From Methylobacterium thuringiense (GTDB taxonomy: Bacteria; Pseudomonadota; Alphaproteobacteria; Rhizobiales; Beijerinckiaceae): a DNA stretch of 64,000 bases. The notes under the pieces were generated by a model. The model was not told the origin of the DNA, did not search any database, and saw only the letters and a program-made list of their open reading frames with translations. The stretch covers positions 62,001 through 126,000 of the forward strand of contig NZ_BPRA01000005.1 in the NCBI RefSeq assembly GCF_022179645.1, read 5' to 3'. Both the position numbers and the translations under genes were made by a program. This document shows positions 19,315-28,420 of the stretch, one piece after another (the stretch's first letter is position 1; the number at the start of each line of letters is the position of its first letter).

Positions 19315-20525
19315 CAAAACAAGCTCAACTGCTGCGCCGGCTCCGCCAACTGTGCCCTTAAGTCGAGCCGTTGGCTCCCCGCGCTCGGCTTGAAGTCTTC
19401 CGCGATCAGGAACGCCCGTGCCCGCTTCAGCCCCGAAGTCAGCCGGGCGACGTCGTCGAGACGAAGCGACGTATGGCGGCGCGCCTTGAGAATCGTGTCG
19501 ACCGCGCGGGTCCCCAAACCCGGAACCCGAAGAAGCATCTCGCGGTCGGCGCGATTCACGTCGACCGGGAAGAGATGGCGGTTCTTGAGGGCCCAGGCGA
19601 GCTTGGGGTCGACATCGAGCGCCAGCATGCCGCCGTCGGTGGCGTCCGCGACTTCCTGGGCCGAGAACTTGTAATACCGGATCATCCAATCGGCCTGGTA
19701 GAGCCGGTGCTCGCGCTTCAGCGGGGGCGCCTGCGGCGGCAGGGCCGAGGAGGCGTCGGGGATTGGGCTGAAGGCGGAGTAGTAGACGCGCTTCAGGCCG
19801 AAGGTGCTGTAGAGGAACGAACTCTTGGCGATCATCGCGGAATCGTCGGTGGCGTCGGCGCCGACGATGACCTGGGTGGATTGCCCGGCCGGCGAGAAGC
19901 GCCGTTTCTCCGCCTTCGCCTCGACGATGCGCTCGCCGATCTGGCCCATGGCGTGCTGGATCGTGGCGCCACTCTTCTCCGGCGCCAGCTGATTCAGGCT
20001 TTCGTCGGTCGGCAGCTCGATGTTGATCGAGAGCCGGTCGGCGTAGAGGCCGGCCTCCTCGATCAGCCAGGGGCTCGCCTCGGGGATCGACTTGAGGTGG
20101 ATGTAGCCGCGGAAGCCGTGCTCGCGCCGGAGCTTCTTCGCCACCAGCGTCATCTGCTCCATCGTGTAGTCGGGCGAGCGGATGATGCCGGAGGAGAGGA
20201 ACAGGCCCTCGATGTAGTTGCGCTTGTAGAACTCGATAGTGAGTGTGACGACCTCATCGACCGAGAAGCGGGCGCGCTGCACGTTCGAAGAGCGCCGGTT
20301 CACGCAATAGACGCAGTCGAACAGGCAATAGTTTGTCAGCAGGATCTTGAGGAGCGAGACGCAGCGGCCGTCCGGCGTGTAGGCGTGGCAGATGCCGGCG
20401 CCCGTGGTCGAGCCGAGTCCATCCTTGCCGGCCTTGCGCTTCGGTGCACCCGACGAGGCGCAGGACGCGTCGTACTTGGCGGCATCCGCAAGGACGCGGA
20501 GTTTCTTGGCGAGAGCTTCATCCAT
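19314..20525 (-). CDS. Putative DNA modification/repair radical SAM protein
   Basis: 403 residues from ATG 20525 (GTG 20582 would add 19). Radical SAM cluster motif CLFDCVYC, preceded by the family motif KYDASCASSG (about 15-24). A C-terminal helix-hairpin-helix (LLRVPGLGTRAVDTIL) suggests DNA contact. This family is almost always encoded next to the UdgX/DUF4130 protein, as here with a TGATG overlap. The reaction is unknown; repair of a modified base or crosslink is an inference from the pairing. Confidence 0.92.
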   Translation of the reverse strand: MDEALAKKLRVLADAAKYDASCASSGAPKRKAGKDGLGSTTGAGICHAYTPDGRCVSLLKILLTNYCLFDCVYCVNRRSSNVQRARFSVDEVVTLTIEFYKRNYIEGLFLSSGIIRSPDYTMEQMTLVAKKLRREHGFRGYIHLKSIPEASPWLIEEAGLYADRLSINIELPTDESLNQLAPEKSGATIQHAMGQIGERIVEAKAEKRRFSPAGQSTQVIVGADATDDSAMIAKSSFLYSTFGLKRVYYSAFSPIPDASSALPPQAPPLKREHRLYQADWMIRYYKFSAQEVADATDGGMLALDVDPKLAWALKNRHLFPVDVNRADREMLLRVPGLGTRAVDTILKARRHTSLRLDDVARLTSGLKRARAFLIAEDFKPSAGSQRLDLRAQLAEPAQQLSLF

Positions 20526-20612
20526 CGAACGGAAGATGAACGTCCCGTCCGGTGCGAACAAGGCCGGAGGCGCTGGAACCACGCCTCCGGCCGCGCGAAG
20601 GGGTGTGACCGA

Positions 20613-21044
20613 TCAGCCCTGGTCGAGCGTGGCCTGAAGCGTGACCTCGGCGGTGAGCAGCTTCGAGATCGGGCAACCGGTCTTGGCGTTGCCGGTCAAC
20701 TCGTCGAACTTCGCCTGGTCGATGCCGGGGATCTTCGCGGTCAGCGTCAGGGCCGACTTGGTGACCTTGAAGCCGTCACCGTCCTTGACCAGCGTCACCA
20801 CCGACTTGGTGTCGAGGGCGTCGGCCTTGAGGCCGGCCTCCTGCAGCTGGAAGGCGAGCGCCATGGTGAAGCAGCTCGCATGGGCCGCCGCGATCAGCTC
20901 CTCCGGATTGGTGCCGGGCTCGTTCTCGAAGCGGGTGTTGAAACCGTAGGGGTTCTTGTCGAGCACGCCCGACTGCGTCGTGATCGTGCCCTTGCCGGAC
21001 TTGCCGTCGCCTTCCCAGTGGGCGCTCGCGTGGCGGTCGGTCAT
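20613..21044 (-). CDS. osmC: OsmC-family organic hydroperoxide reductase
   Basis: 143 residues. Thiol peroxidase acting on organic hydroperoxides. Both family cysteines are visible: ASCFTMAL (near 57) and TGCPISKLL (near 124). The start is set by AAGGAGT six bases upstream of ATG 21044; a longer frame lacks this. Begins just downstream of recX on the same strand. Confidence 0.95.
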   Translation of the reverse strand: MTDRHASAHWEGDGKSGKGTITTQSGVLDKNPYGFNTRFENEPGTNPEELIAAAHASCFTMALAFQLQEAGLKADALDTKSVVTLVKDGDGFKVTKSALTLTAKIPGIDQAKFDELTGNAKTGCPISKLLTAEVTLQATLDQG

Positions 21045-21121
21045 TCGGTACTCCTTGCATCGGGATGGTTGCGCAATGGAGATCGAGGTGGTGCGCAACG
21101 CCGCGAAGTCGAGGCCTGTCT

Positions 21122-21697
21122 CTACGGGTCCGGCCCGTCGTCGGTCGCGTCGATGACCGCTTTCGCCACCGGATAAGAGAACCCGGCCCGCGCCATCGCC
21201 GCGAGATCGCGTTCGCGGTAGGCCGTTCGCGCCTCCGCCCTGCGATGCGGGCCGAGGCGGCGGCGGCGGGCATAGGCCTGCGCGGCCGTCGATTCGATGG
21301 TCCCGCTATCCTCCGCCTCCTCCTGTTCGGCAGCGAAGGCGGCTTCGACGACGGCGCGGTCGACACCCTTGGCGGCGAGCGCCGCTCCGGCCCCGCGGGT
21401 CGAGGCGCCGCGCCGGCGCAATGTCGCGAGGCGGGCCGTGGTGAAACGCTCGTCGTCGACGAGGCCGGCGCGCACGGCGCGGGCGACGGTCTCGTCGATG
21501 ATGCCGGAATGCTGGCCCGGATCCTCGTCGCGCTCGCGGGAGCGTTTGGCCACGCGACGGGCTAGTACGCGGCGCAGCATCTCCTGCGTGGCGCTGTAGC
21601 GGTCGAGGTAGTGCAGGGCGACGCGCTCCAGCCACGCGGCCGTGACGGGAGGCGTGGGTCTTGCTTTCGCTCCAGGCGCAACATTCCGGGGCTTCAT
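21122..21697 (-). CDS. recX: RecX-like regulatory protein
   Basis: 191 residues of Arg/Ala-rich three-helix repeats (VALHYLDRYSATQEMLRRVL, GLVDDERFTTARLATL), the RecX pattern, expected to inhibit RecA filaments. recA is not adjacent. The start is ATG 21697; the divergent gene begins 44 bases away. Confidence 0.85.
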   Translation of the reverse strand: MKPRNVAPGAKARPTPPVTAAWLERVALHYLDRYSATQEMLRRVLARRVAKRSRERDEDPGQHSGIIDETVARAVRAGLVDDERFTTARLATLRRRGASTRGAGAALAAKGVDRAVVEAAFAAEQEEAEDSGTIESTAAQAYARRRRLGPHRRAEARTAYRERDLAAMARAGFSYPVAKAVIDATDDGPDP

Positions 21698-21741
21698 CGG
21701 TTCTTCACGATCTGGACAGGTTTCCGATCCATGATTTCGGT

Positions 21742-23223
21742 ATGGATAGCACGCCGCAACGATCGCTTCGGCGCTCCGTCGCCGCCTTCCTGTCTGCCTT
21801 CCTCATGAGGCGGGAATGGCTCCTCGTCCTGCTCGCTCTCGGCCTCGCGGCCGTCGCCGGGGCCGTGGTCTATCTGTCCCGTCCGACAACCCTCACCGTT
21901 GCGGTCGGCCCGCGCGACGGCGCCGAGGCGGCGCTGATGGACGCCTATGCGAAGGCGCTCTCGCGTAACCGCGAAGACATCCGCCTGAACCTGCTGCCGC
22001 TCGACGGCGTTGAGGACAGCGCCAGGGCGCTTCAGGAGAATCGCGCCGACCTCGCCGTGGTGCGCCCGGACGTGAAGCTGCCGGATAACGGGTTGACGCT
22101 CGCCGTGCTGCACGACGAGGCCCTGATCGTCGCCGCGCCCGAATCCTCCGGCATCGAGACCTTCCCGGATCTCTCGAAGCGCCGCCTCGGCGTCCTCGTC
22201 CGCCACGAGGCCGACCTCGGCTTCATCAACCACCTGCTCGACTTCTACGATTTCGTGCCCGCCACGGGCAGCGAGGCCGCCATCGGCAACGCCCTCGGCG
22301 CGGGCCGCGTCGGCATCGTCCCACTCAAGGCCTCCGAGGTGAAGGCGGCGCTCGACGAGAAGCGGGTCGACGCCGTCGCGGTGATCGCCTCGCCCGCCTC
22401 CAAGCCGGCGGTGTCCGTCGTGCGCGCCGTCGCCGCGGCCTCCACCGACCGCAAGGTGACGCTCGTCGGCGTGCCGGACGGCAAGGCGATCATCCAGCGC
22501 TTTCCAGAGCTGCAGCCGATCTCGGTGCCGGCCGGCACCTTCGGCGGCCGCCCGAAGCTGCCGGAAGAGGATGTGGAGACCTTGGGCGTCTCCTACCGCC
22601 TGATGGCGCGCGGCTCGGTGAGTCGGGTCGCGGTGGCCTCGGTGGTTCAGCACCTGTTCGAGTGGCGGCCGCGGCTCGCCGCGGTCACGCCGCTGGCCAA
22701 CCAGGTCAAGGCGCCGGAATACGAGACCACCGTCACCGCGACGAGCGCACGTCTGCCGAACCACCCCGGCGCCGTCGACTATTTCGAACGCGAGCAGCAG
22801 ACGTTCCTCGAACGCTACGAGGACTGGATCTACCTGCTCGCGTTCTTCGGCGGCACGATCGGCTCCGCCTTCGCCTGGCTCGGCCAGCGTCTCGCCCGCA
22901 AGCGCCGCGAGCGCGTCGACGGCGTGCTCGACCGCCTGCTCGACATCCTGGCCGAGGTCCGGAACGCGGAAAGCATCGAAGCGCTCACCGCCATCGGCCG
23001 CGAGATGGACGGGCTCGTCGCCGACGTGGTGCGTCAGGCCCGCGAGCGCTCGATCGACACCCGCGTGCTCAGCGCGCTGATCCTCGCCATCGATGCCGTC
23101 CATGCCGCGCTGGACGACGCCCGCCGCAGCCTCGGCGTCGTAGCGCCCCTGGCCGAGAGCCCCGGTACGGCTCGAGTGCGTACGGCCCGGCTGCTGTCGC
23201 TGAACTTTCCGGCGGCCGAGTAG
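21742..23223 (+). CDS. TAXI/NMT1-like solute-binding protein with two membrane anchors
   Basis: 493 residues. N-terminal membrane helix (about 25-47, LLVLLALGLAAVAGAVVYL), a periplasmic-binding-like domain (about 50-330, with TLTVAVGPRDG and ADLAVVRPDV) and a second helix near 360-380 (IYLLAFFGGTIGSAFAWLG) followed by a helical cytoplasmic-looking tail of 110 residues. The tail argues for signalling or scaffolding rather than a simple transporter binding protein. No TRAP permease is adjacent. ATG 21742 has no clear Shine-Dalgarno; the inner MRREW is an alternative. Confidence 0.8.
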   Translation: MDSTPQRSLRRSVAAFLSAFLMRREWLLVLLALGLAAVAGAVVYLSRPTTLTVAVGPRDGAEAALMDAYAKALSRNREDIRLNLLPLDGVEDSARALQENRADLAVVRPDVKLPDNGLTLAVLHDEALIVAAPESSGIETFPDLSKRRLGVLVRHEADLGFINHLLDFYDFVPATGSEAAIGNALGAGRVGIVPLKASEVKAALDEKRVDAVAVIASPASKPAVSVVRAVAAASTDRKVTLVGVPDGKAIIQRFPELQPISVPAGTFGGRPKLPEEDVETLGVSYRLMARGSVSRVAVASVVQHLFEWRPRLAAVTPLANQVKAPEYETTVTATSARLPNHPGAVDYFEREQQTFLERYEDWIYLLAFFGGTIGSAFAWLGQRLARKRRERVDGVLDRLLDILAEVRNAESIEALTAIGREMDGLVADVVRQARERSIDTRVLSALILAIDAVHAALDDARRSLGVVAPLAESPGTARVRTARLLSLNFPAAE

Positions 23224-23234
23224 AGCAGGCGTCC

Positions 23235-24104
23235 TCAGCCCTTCGCGTCGTCGAGCAGGCCGGCCAGACCCTCGCGATAGGTTGGGAATGCGAGTTGCAC
23301 CCCGAGTTCGTCGCGGATCAGGCGATTCCGCACGCGCTTGTTCTCGCCATAGAAACTGCGCGCCATCGGGCTGAGTTCGGCTGTCTCGAAATCGACCACT
23401 GGCGGCAGCGGCAGGCCGGTGAGCGCCGCGGCGTGCTCGATCACGGTCTGCGGCGGCGTCGGCTCGTCGTCGGTGACGTTGTAGATCGCGCCCGCCCGTG
23501 GCCGCGCGATCGAGGCGGCGAGCGTGGTGGCGATGTCGGCGACGTGGATGCGGTTGAAGACCTGGCCCTCCTTCACGATCCGCTGCGACTTGCCCTCGCG
23601 CAACTTGGTGATCGGGCTTCGGCCGGGGCCGTAGATGCCCGAGAGCCGAAACACCTGCACCGCCTTGCCGGTCTCGGCGCCGAGCGCCAGCCAGCCCTCT
23701 TCCGCTTCGAGCCGTCCCTTGGACCGGCCGCTCTTCGGCAAGGCCGCGACGCTCTCGTCGATCCAGCCGCCGTTCTGGTCGCCGTAGACGCCGATGGTCG
23801 AGAGGTAGCCGATCCAGCCGATCCGGCTCTCGGCGATGGCCTCCCGGTGGCGGGCGAGGACGGTGTCGCCCTCTCGGCCCGGCGGGGCCGAGACCAGCAG
23901 CAGGTCGGTGTCGGCGAGGTCTCCGGCGATGCGGTCGTCGTCGGTGTCGGGGCCGAAGGCGCGCATGGCGAACCCTGTCTCCGCGGCGATCGCCTCCGCC
24001 CGCGCCTCTTCCGTGACGGTGGCCCGCACGGTCGCGAAGCGCGCCCGCTCGCGCTCGGCGAAATGCCGGGCCGTGTAGCCGAGGCCGAAGACGAAGAGGT
24101 TCAT
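23235..24104 (-). CDS. NAD(P)-dependent epimerase/dehydratase (YeeZ-like SDR)
   Basis: 289 residues. Extended SDR fold: N-terminal nucleotide-binding stretch FVFGLGYTARHFAE, YLSTIGVYGDQNGGWIDE near 105-122 and a substrate-domain NVTDDEPTPPQ. The usual YxxxK is replaced by an SKGRLEAEE-like region, so catalysis is uncertain. ATG 24104 overlaps the queG stop by 4 bases (ATGA), although queG ends in a repeat. Confidence 0.87.
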   Translation of the reverse strand: MNLFVFGLGYTARHFAERERARFATVRATVTEEARAEAIAAETGFAMRAFGPDTDDDRIAGDLADTDLLLVSAPPGREGDTVLARHREAIAESRIGWIGYLSTIGVYGDQNGGWIDESVAALPKSGRSKGRLEAEEGWLALGAETGKAVQVFRLSGIYGPGRSPITKLREGKSQRIVKEGQVFNRIHVADIATTLAASIARPRAGAIYNVTDDEPTPPQTVIEHAAALTGLPLPPVVDFETAELSPMARSFYGENKRVRNRLIRDELGVQLAFPTYREGLAGLLDDAKG

Positions 24105-25420
24105 GCGGTTGGAGTTCCGGTTGGGGCTGGAGTGGTCCGCCGGGCCTTCCCTCTCTCCCCTGCGGGAGAGGGTGGCCCGCGAAGCGGGTCGGGAGAGGGG
24201 GGCGACGGTGCCGGAGAGGGCGCACCCCTCTCCCGACCCCTGCTGACGCAGGGGCCACCCTCCCCCGCAGAGGGGGGAGGGTTCAAGGCGCGCCATTCTT
24301 GTTTCACGTCGGCGTCGCTCTCGCCCGGCGCATGCTCGGCGTAAAGCGCCCTCACCCGTATCCCGTCGAGCAACCGCCCGCACGCCCAGACGGCGGCCCC
24401 GCGTACCACCGGGGCCGGGTCGTCGAGACACCGCACGGCCTCCTCGGCCAACGCCGCATCCCCAGAATTGCCGACCGCGATCAGCACGTTGCGCAGGAAG
24501 CGATCACGCCCGGTGCGCTTGATCGGCGTCCCCGCGAAATGCGCGCGAAAGCCGGTGTCGTCCAGGCGTACCAGATCCGCCAGCGCCGGCGAGGCGAGGT
24601 CGGCCCGAGCCGCCATCTTCGCCTCCCCGGCCTGCACGGCGAACTTGTTCCACGGGCACACCGCGAGGCAGTCGTCACACCCAAAGATCCGGTTGCCGAT
24701 GGACTCGCGGAATTCGTGCGGGATCGGTCCCTCGTGTTCGATGGTGAGGTAGGAGATGCAGCGCCGCGCATCGAGCCGGTAGGGCGCGGGGAACGCGTTC
24801 GTCGGGCAGATGTCGAGGCAGCGCCGGCAGGAGCCGCAGGAATCGCGGCCCGGCGCGTCGGGTTCGAGCTCGGCGGCAGTGTAGATCGCGCCGAGAAGCA
24901 GCCAGTTGCCGTGTTCGCGCGAGACCAGCACCGTGTGCTTGCCCTGCCAGCCGAGGCCGGCGGCCTCCGCCAGGGGTTTTTCCATCACCGGCGCGGTATC
25001 GACGAACACCTTGGCGGAATGCCCGCTGCGGGCCGAGAGGAGTCCGCCGACCTCTTTCAGCTTGCCCTTGATGACCTCGTGGTAGTCGCGGCGCTGCGCG
25101 TAGGCGGCGATGCTGCCGCGGTCCTTTCGCGCGAGGTTGTCGAGGGGATCATGCTCGGGCCCGGCATTGAGACCGAGCATGACGATGCTGCGCACGCCGC
25201 CCCAGAGCGCGGCCGGGTCGGCGCGCTGGTCGCTGCGCTCGGTCATCCAGGCCATCTCGCCGTGGTGGCCCTCCGCGAGCCAATGGGCGAGGCGGCCGGC
25301 CAGTCCCGGCACGGCGTCGGGACGGGTGACGGCGAAGCTGTCGAAGCCGAGCTTTTTCGCGCGGTCCTCGATGACCGCGCGCAGGTCGCCGCCCGTCAGA
25401 AACCGGCTCGGTGCCTTCAG
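24101..25420 (-). CDS. queG: QueG, epoxyqueuosine reductase, with repeat-encoded tail
   Basis: Last step of queuosine tRNA synthesis, a cobalamin and iron-sulfur enzyme. Two [4Fe-4S] motifs: DSCGSCRRCLDICP and FGCDDCLAVCP; HEAT-like repeats follow. After EWRALNP the last 55 or so residues are Pro/Gly/Arg-rich and encoded by the palindromic element 24148-24281. No ATG/GTG/TTG precedes the conserved N-terminus close by. I placed the start at CTG 25420, which overlaps the upstream gst stop (CTGA); ATG 25546 would overlap gst by 130 bases. Confidence 0.9.
   Translation of the reverse strand: MKAPSRFLTGGDLRAVIEDRAKKLGFDSFAVTRPDAVPGLAGRLAHWLAEGHHGEMAWMTERSDQRADPAALWGGVRSIVMLGLNAGPEHDPLDNLARKDRGSIAAYAQRRDYHEVIKGKLKEVGGLLSARSGHSAKVFVDTAPVMEKPLAEAAGLGWQGKHTVLVSREHGNWLLLGAIYTAAELEPDAPGRDSCGSCRRCLDICPTNAFPAPYRLDARRCISYLTIEHEGPIPHEFRESIGNRIFGCDDCLAVCPWNKFAVQAGEAKMAARADLASPALADLVRLDDTGFRAHFAGTPIKRTGRDRFLRNVLIAVGNSGDAALAEEAVRCLDDPAPVVRGAAVWACGRLLDGIRVRALYAEHAPGESDADVKQEWRALNPPPSAGEGGPCVSRGRERGAPSPAPSPPSPDPLRGPPSPAGERGKARRTTPAPTGTPTA
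24148..24281. repeat. Large palindromic repeat (two inverted units) inside queG
   Basis: Two inverted units of about 55 bases, each with CCCTCTCCCGACCC-type and GGGCCACCCTC-type blocks and inner hairpins (CCCTCTC-GAGAGGG; CCCCTGC-GCAGGGG). The element lies wholly in the 3' part of queG, keeps the frame open and leaves the ATGA overlap with the next gene intact. Confidence 0.8.
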
Positions 25421-26109
25421 AAGTCCAGGTCCGCGTAATGCGCGGCCGGGGCCATGCCCGGCGCCCGGTCGGCGAGGATCGCGCGGAAGGACGGGCGCGA
25501 CTTTAGCCGCGCGTACCAGTCCCTCGCCATCTCGTCCTCTTCCCATGGCACGTCGCCGAGATAATCCACGCAGGACAGGTGGGCCGCAGCCGCGAGATCG
25601 GCATAGGTCAGATGGTCGCCCGCGATCCAGCGCCTCTGGCCGATCAGGTAGCCGATATACTTCAGATGATAGCGCACGTTGGCGCGCGCCGCGCGGATCG
25701 CACCCATGTCCGGCGGACCGCCGCCGTCGGCGCTCTTCATGAAGCGTTTGTAGATCTTTTCGGTGACGAGGTACTCGGTCACCTCAGTGTCGAACTTGAC
25801 GAGGAACCAGTGCAGCAGGCGCCGCACCTCGACCCGCGCGGTGGTGGTGTCGGGCAGGAGCCGGCGACCGCTGAGACCTAGGCCTCGGGTCTCGTCGAGA
25901 TATTCCGCGATGATGCCGGCGCCGGGGATCGCGAGGCCGGTCTGCTCCACGAGCACCGGCGTCGATCCTGCCGGGTTGAGCAGCAGGAAGGCGTCGCGGC
26001 GCTCCCAGGGGCGCTCTTCCACGAGTTCCGGCTCCATGCCCATCTCGGCAAGCGCGAGACGGATGAAGCGGGAATGCGGGCAGAAGGGGGAGTGGTGCAG
26101 CGTCGCCAT
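25417..26109 (-). CDS. Glutathione S-transferase
   Basis: 230 residues. N-terminal thioredoxin fold with SPFCPHSRFIRLAL (GST active-site region near 7-20, Cys as in beta/omega-type) and the cis-proline STPVLVEQ; C-terminal helical domain with GDHLTYADLAAAAHLS. Substrate unknown. It sits directly upstream of queG, whose apparent start overlaps this stop. Confidence 0.93.
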   Translation of the reverse strand: MATLHHSPFCPHSRFIRLALAEMGMEPELVEERPWERRDAFLLLNPAGSTPVLVEQTGLAIPGAGIIAEYLDETRGLGLSGRRLLPDTTTARVEVRRLLHWFLVKFDTEVTEYLVTEKIYKRFMKSADGGGPPDMGAIRAARANVRYHLKYIGYLIGQRRWIAGDHLTYADLAAAAHLSCVDYLGDVPWEEDEMARDWYARLKSRPSFRAILADRAPGMAPAAHYADLDF

Positions 26110-26305
26110 TCAGGCCGTATTCTGGCTGGGAAGGCCGGCGGGACGGGCGGCGGAATAACGTTTATTGCCCGATCGTTGCCGCCTCATTAACACGCTCGAA
26201 CCACGGCGGTAACCGCCCATCAACCGTCACGGGCGACATCTCCCGGATGATCGGCGCGCGTCGCACGTGTTGCCGCCACCCCGTCACAGCGAGTCAGGCA
26301 CGCCG

Positions 26306-27163
26306 ATGGATTTCGCAAATATTCTGAAGGCGCTGGTGCTCGCCGTGGTCGAGGGGGCCACCGAGTTCATCCCGGTTTCCTCCACCGGCCACCAGCTCCT
26401 GATCGGGCATTTCATCGGCTTCAAGTCGCCGAACAACACCTACGAGGTGCTGATCCAGCTCGGCGCGGTGCTCGCGATCCTCTATGCCTATTTCGGGCGC
26501 CTCACGAAAATCGCGACCGCGTTGCCGACCGACCCGCGGGCGCGCCGATTCGTCGCCTCGATCCTGCTCGCCTTCATCCCGGCGGCGATCATCGGCGGCC
26601 TCTTCTCGAAGTATATCAAGTTCTATCTGTTCAACCCGTGGATCGTCTGCGCCACTCTGGTGGCCGGCGGGCTCGTGTTGCTGGTGATCGACGAGGCCGA
26701 CCCCTACCAGCAGACCGACGCGGAGGGCGAGGACGACCGCAAGGTCCGCACGGAGCGGATCGAGCGCAAGGACGACGTCTTCGAATTCAGCCTGCCGATG
26801 GCGCTGAAGATCGGTGTCTTCCAGTGCCTTGCCATGATCCCCGGCGTGTCGCGTTCCGGCGCCACCATCGTCGGCGCCATGCTGATGGGCGCGAGCAAGC
26901 GCGCAGCGACCGAGTTCTCGTTCTACCTCGCCATGCCGACCATGGCCGGCGCCTTCGCCAAGGACCTGCTCGACAATTACAAGAACCTGTCGAGCGACGA
27001 CGCCCTGGTGATCGTCATCGGCTTCGTCGCGGCGTTCATCGCGGCGCTCGTCGTCGTACGCAGCGTACTCGACTACGTGTCCAAGCATGGCTTTTGGCTG
27101 TTTGCCTGGTGGCGGATCATCGTCGGATCGCTCGGATTCGCGGGGCTGATCCTGTTCGGCTGA
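26306..27163 (+). CDS. uppP: Undecaprenyl-diphosphatase UppP (BacA)
   Basis: Recycles the undecaprenyl lipid carrier for peptidoglycan synthesis; polytopic membrane enzyme of 285 residues. The two catalytic motifs are present: EGATEFIPVSSTGH (16-29) and GVSRSGAT (near 183-190). ATG 26306 begins the conserved N-terminus; the frame extends upstream without conserved sequence. Confidence 0.97.
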   Translation: MDFANILKALVLAVVEGATEFIPVSSTGHQLLIGHFIGFKSPNNTYEVLIQLGAVLAILYAYFGRLTKIATALPTDPRARRFVASILLAFIPAAIIGGLFSKYIKFYLFNPWIVCATLVAGGLVLLVIDEADPYQQTDAEGEDDRKVRTERIERKDDVFEFSLPMALKIGVFQCLAMIPGVSRSGATIVGAMLMGASKRAATEFSFYLAMPTMAGAFAKDLLDNYKNLSSDDALVIVIGFVAAFIAALVVVRSVLDYVSKHGFWLFAWWRIIVGSLGFAGLILFG

Positions 27164-27373
27164 CGCGCTTTTTCGGTTCGGACCCCATCCGGTTTCCGGA
27201 GGCTCCGTCGAACGCGCCGCATCGGGAGCTCATTCACCGAGAAGCGAAGATTTTCCCGATCTTCGTGGCCATCTCACGCGGCTTACCGCTAAGGTTCGCC
27301 CGCACTGCCTCCGCGTCCGGTTCGACCGCGCAGGTCGATGACCATGGCGACGCCCTGTCGCCCGGAGGACAGC

Positions 27374-28261
27374 ATGGGACGCGTCTCCACCCTCACGGCC
27401 CTCACCCTCCTGCTCGGCGCCCCGGCGCTGGCGGCGGGGGAGACCCCGTTCGAGACGGTCAAGGGCTGGGAGGTCGAGCACGCGGCGCCCGGCTCGAAGG
27501 GCCCGTCCTGCCTGATGAGCAAGTCCTACAAGGACGCAGACGACGACAACGCCGAGAACGCCCTGGTCTTCGCGCTGGCGGGGGATCAGGCCATCGTGAG
27601 CTTCGTCTACGAGCACTGGACATGGGATAAGAACGAGAAGCTCCAGGTTCCCCTTGTCCTCGACAAGAAGGTCGCCATCGCCAAATCGGCCTGGACGGGC
27701 GACGGCCAGACCCTGACGGCCCTGCTCCCGGACAGCATCGTGCCGAACCTTCTGGCCGCCAAGACGAAGGTGCTCAAGCTCGACGGCGCCGACGCGGACT
27801 TCAAGCTCGCCGGGTTCGCCGAGGCCTACGCCTCGCTGCGTCGCTGCGAAAGTGCGCCGGCCAAGGCCCCCGTCGCTGCGGCTCCGCCGGCGGTTGCCGT
27901 CGCGGCCGCGTCATCGTCGGAATCGACCCATATCGAGAAGGCCATGACCTTCCCGGGGGACGGCGACGTTCCGCCCCAGACGGTCTTCGCCCGCACGGCA
28001 CCCAAGATCCTGCTGGCTCTGGCGGTTCCCGCCGCCAAGCCCGGCGACAGCCTCACGGCGGCCTGGATCGCGGAGAAGACGGACGGCACGCCAGCGAATT
28101 TCACGATTGCGTCCATCGCGATCCCGCTGGGGGCAAGTCCCACCGTCTCGTCCAGCTTGGGTAAGCCCGATGCCGGCTGGCCTCCGGGTCAGTACCGGGT
28201 CGACGTGAGCCATAACGGCGGCCCCATCGAATTCAGCCAGCGCTTCACCGTCCAACCGTAG
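27374..28261 (+). CDS. Exported protein of unknown function
   Basis: 295 residues. Signal peptide about 1-20 (APALAAG), an N-terminal domain (about 25-165) resembling envelope stress-type beta folds, an Ala/Pro linker near 170-190, and a C-terminal domain starting ESTHIEKAMTFPG. The start has CGGAGGA five bases before the ATG, so upstream codons are excluded. Not recognised. Confidence 0.8.
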   Translation: MGRVSTLTALTLLLGAPALAAGETPFETVKGWEVEHAAPGSKGPSCLMSKSYKDADDDNAENALVFALAGDQAIVSFVYEHWTWDKNEKLQVPLVLDKKVAIAKSAWTGDGQTLTALLPDSIVPNLLAAKTKVLKLDGADADFKLAGFAEAYASLRRCESAPAKAPVAAAPPAVAVAAASSSESTHIEKAMTFPGDGDVPPQTVFARTAPKILLALAVPAAKPGDSLTAAWIAEKTDGTPANFTIASIAIPLGASPTVSSSLGKPDAGWPPGQYRVDVSHNGGPIEFSQRFTVQP

Positions 28262-28420
28262 ACCATCCCTTACATCCGCGGGCTCGGGCTTTCGTGCCCA
28301 CGAGGCGCAAACCCGACGTCAGCCGATTGCACGGCCCCTTGAGGCAGTGCATGGGCTTGCGGCGACGTCACGGGCATCTCAAAACCCGTGGGACATGCCA
28401 ATGCCGGGGCCTTGAGACCG

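Noticed and set aside
21694-24258. 854-codon open frame on the minus strand
   Set aside because: Antisense of the TAXI-like gene, typical of high-GC DNA; low-complexity His/Arg/Ala composition.
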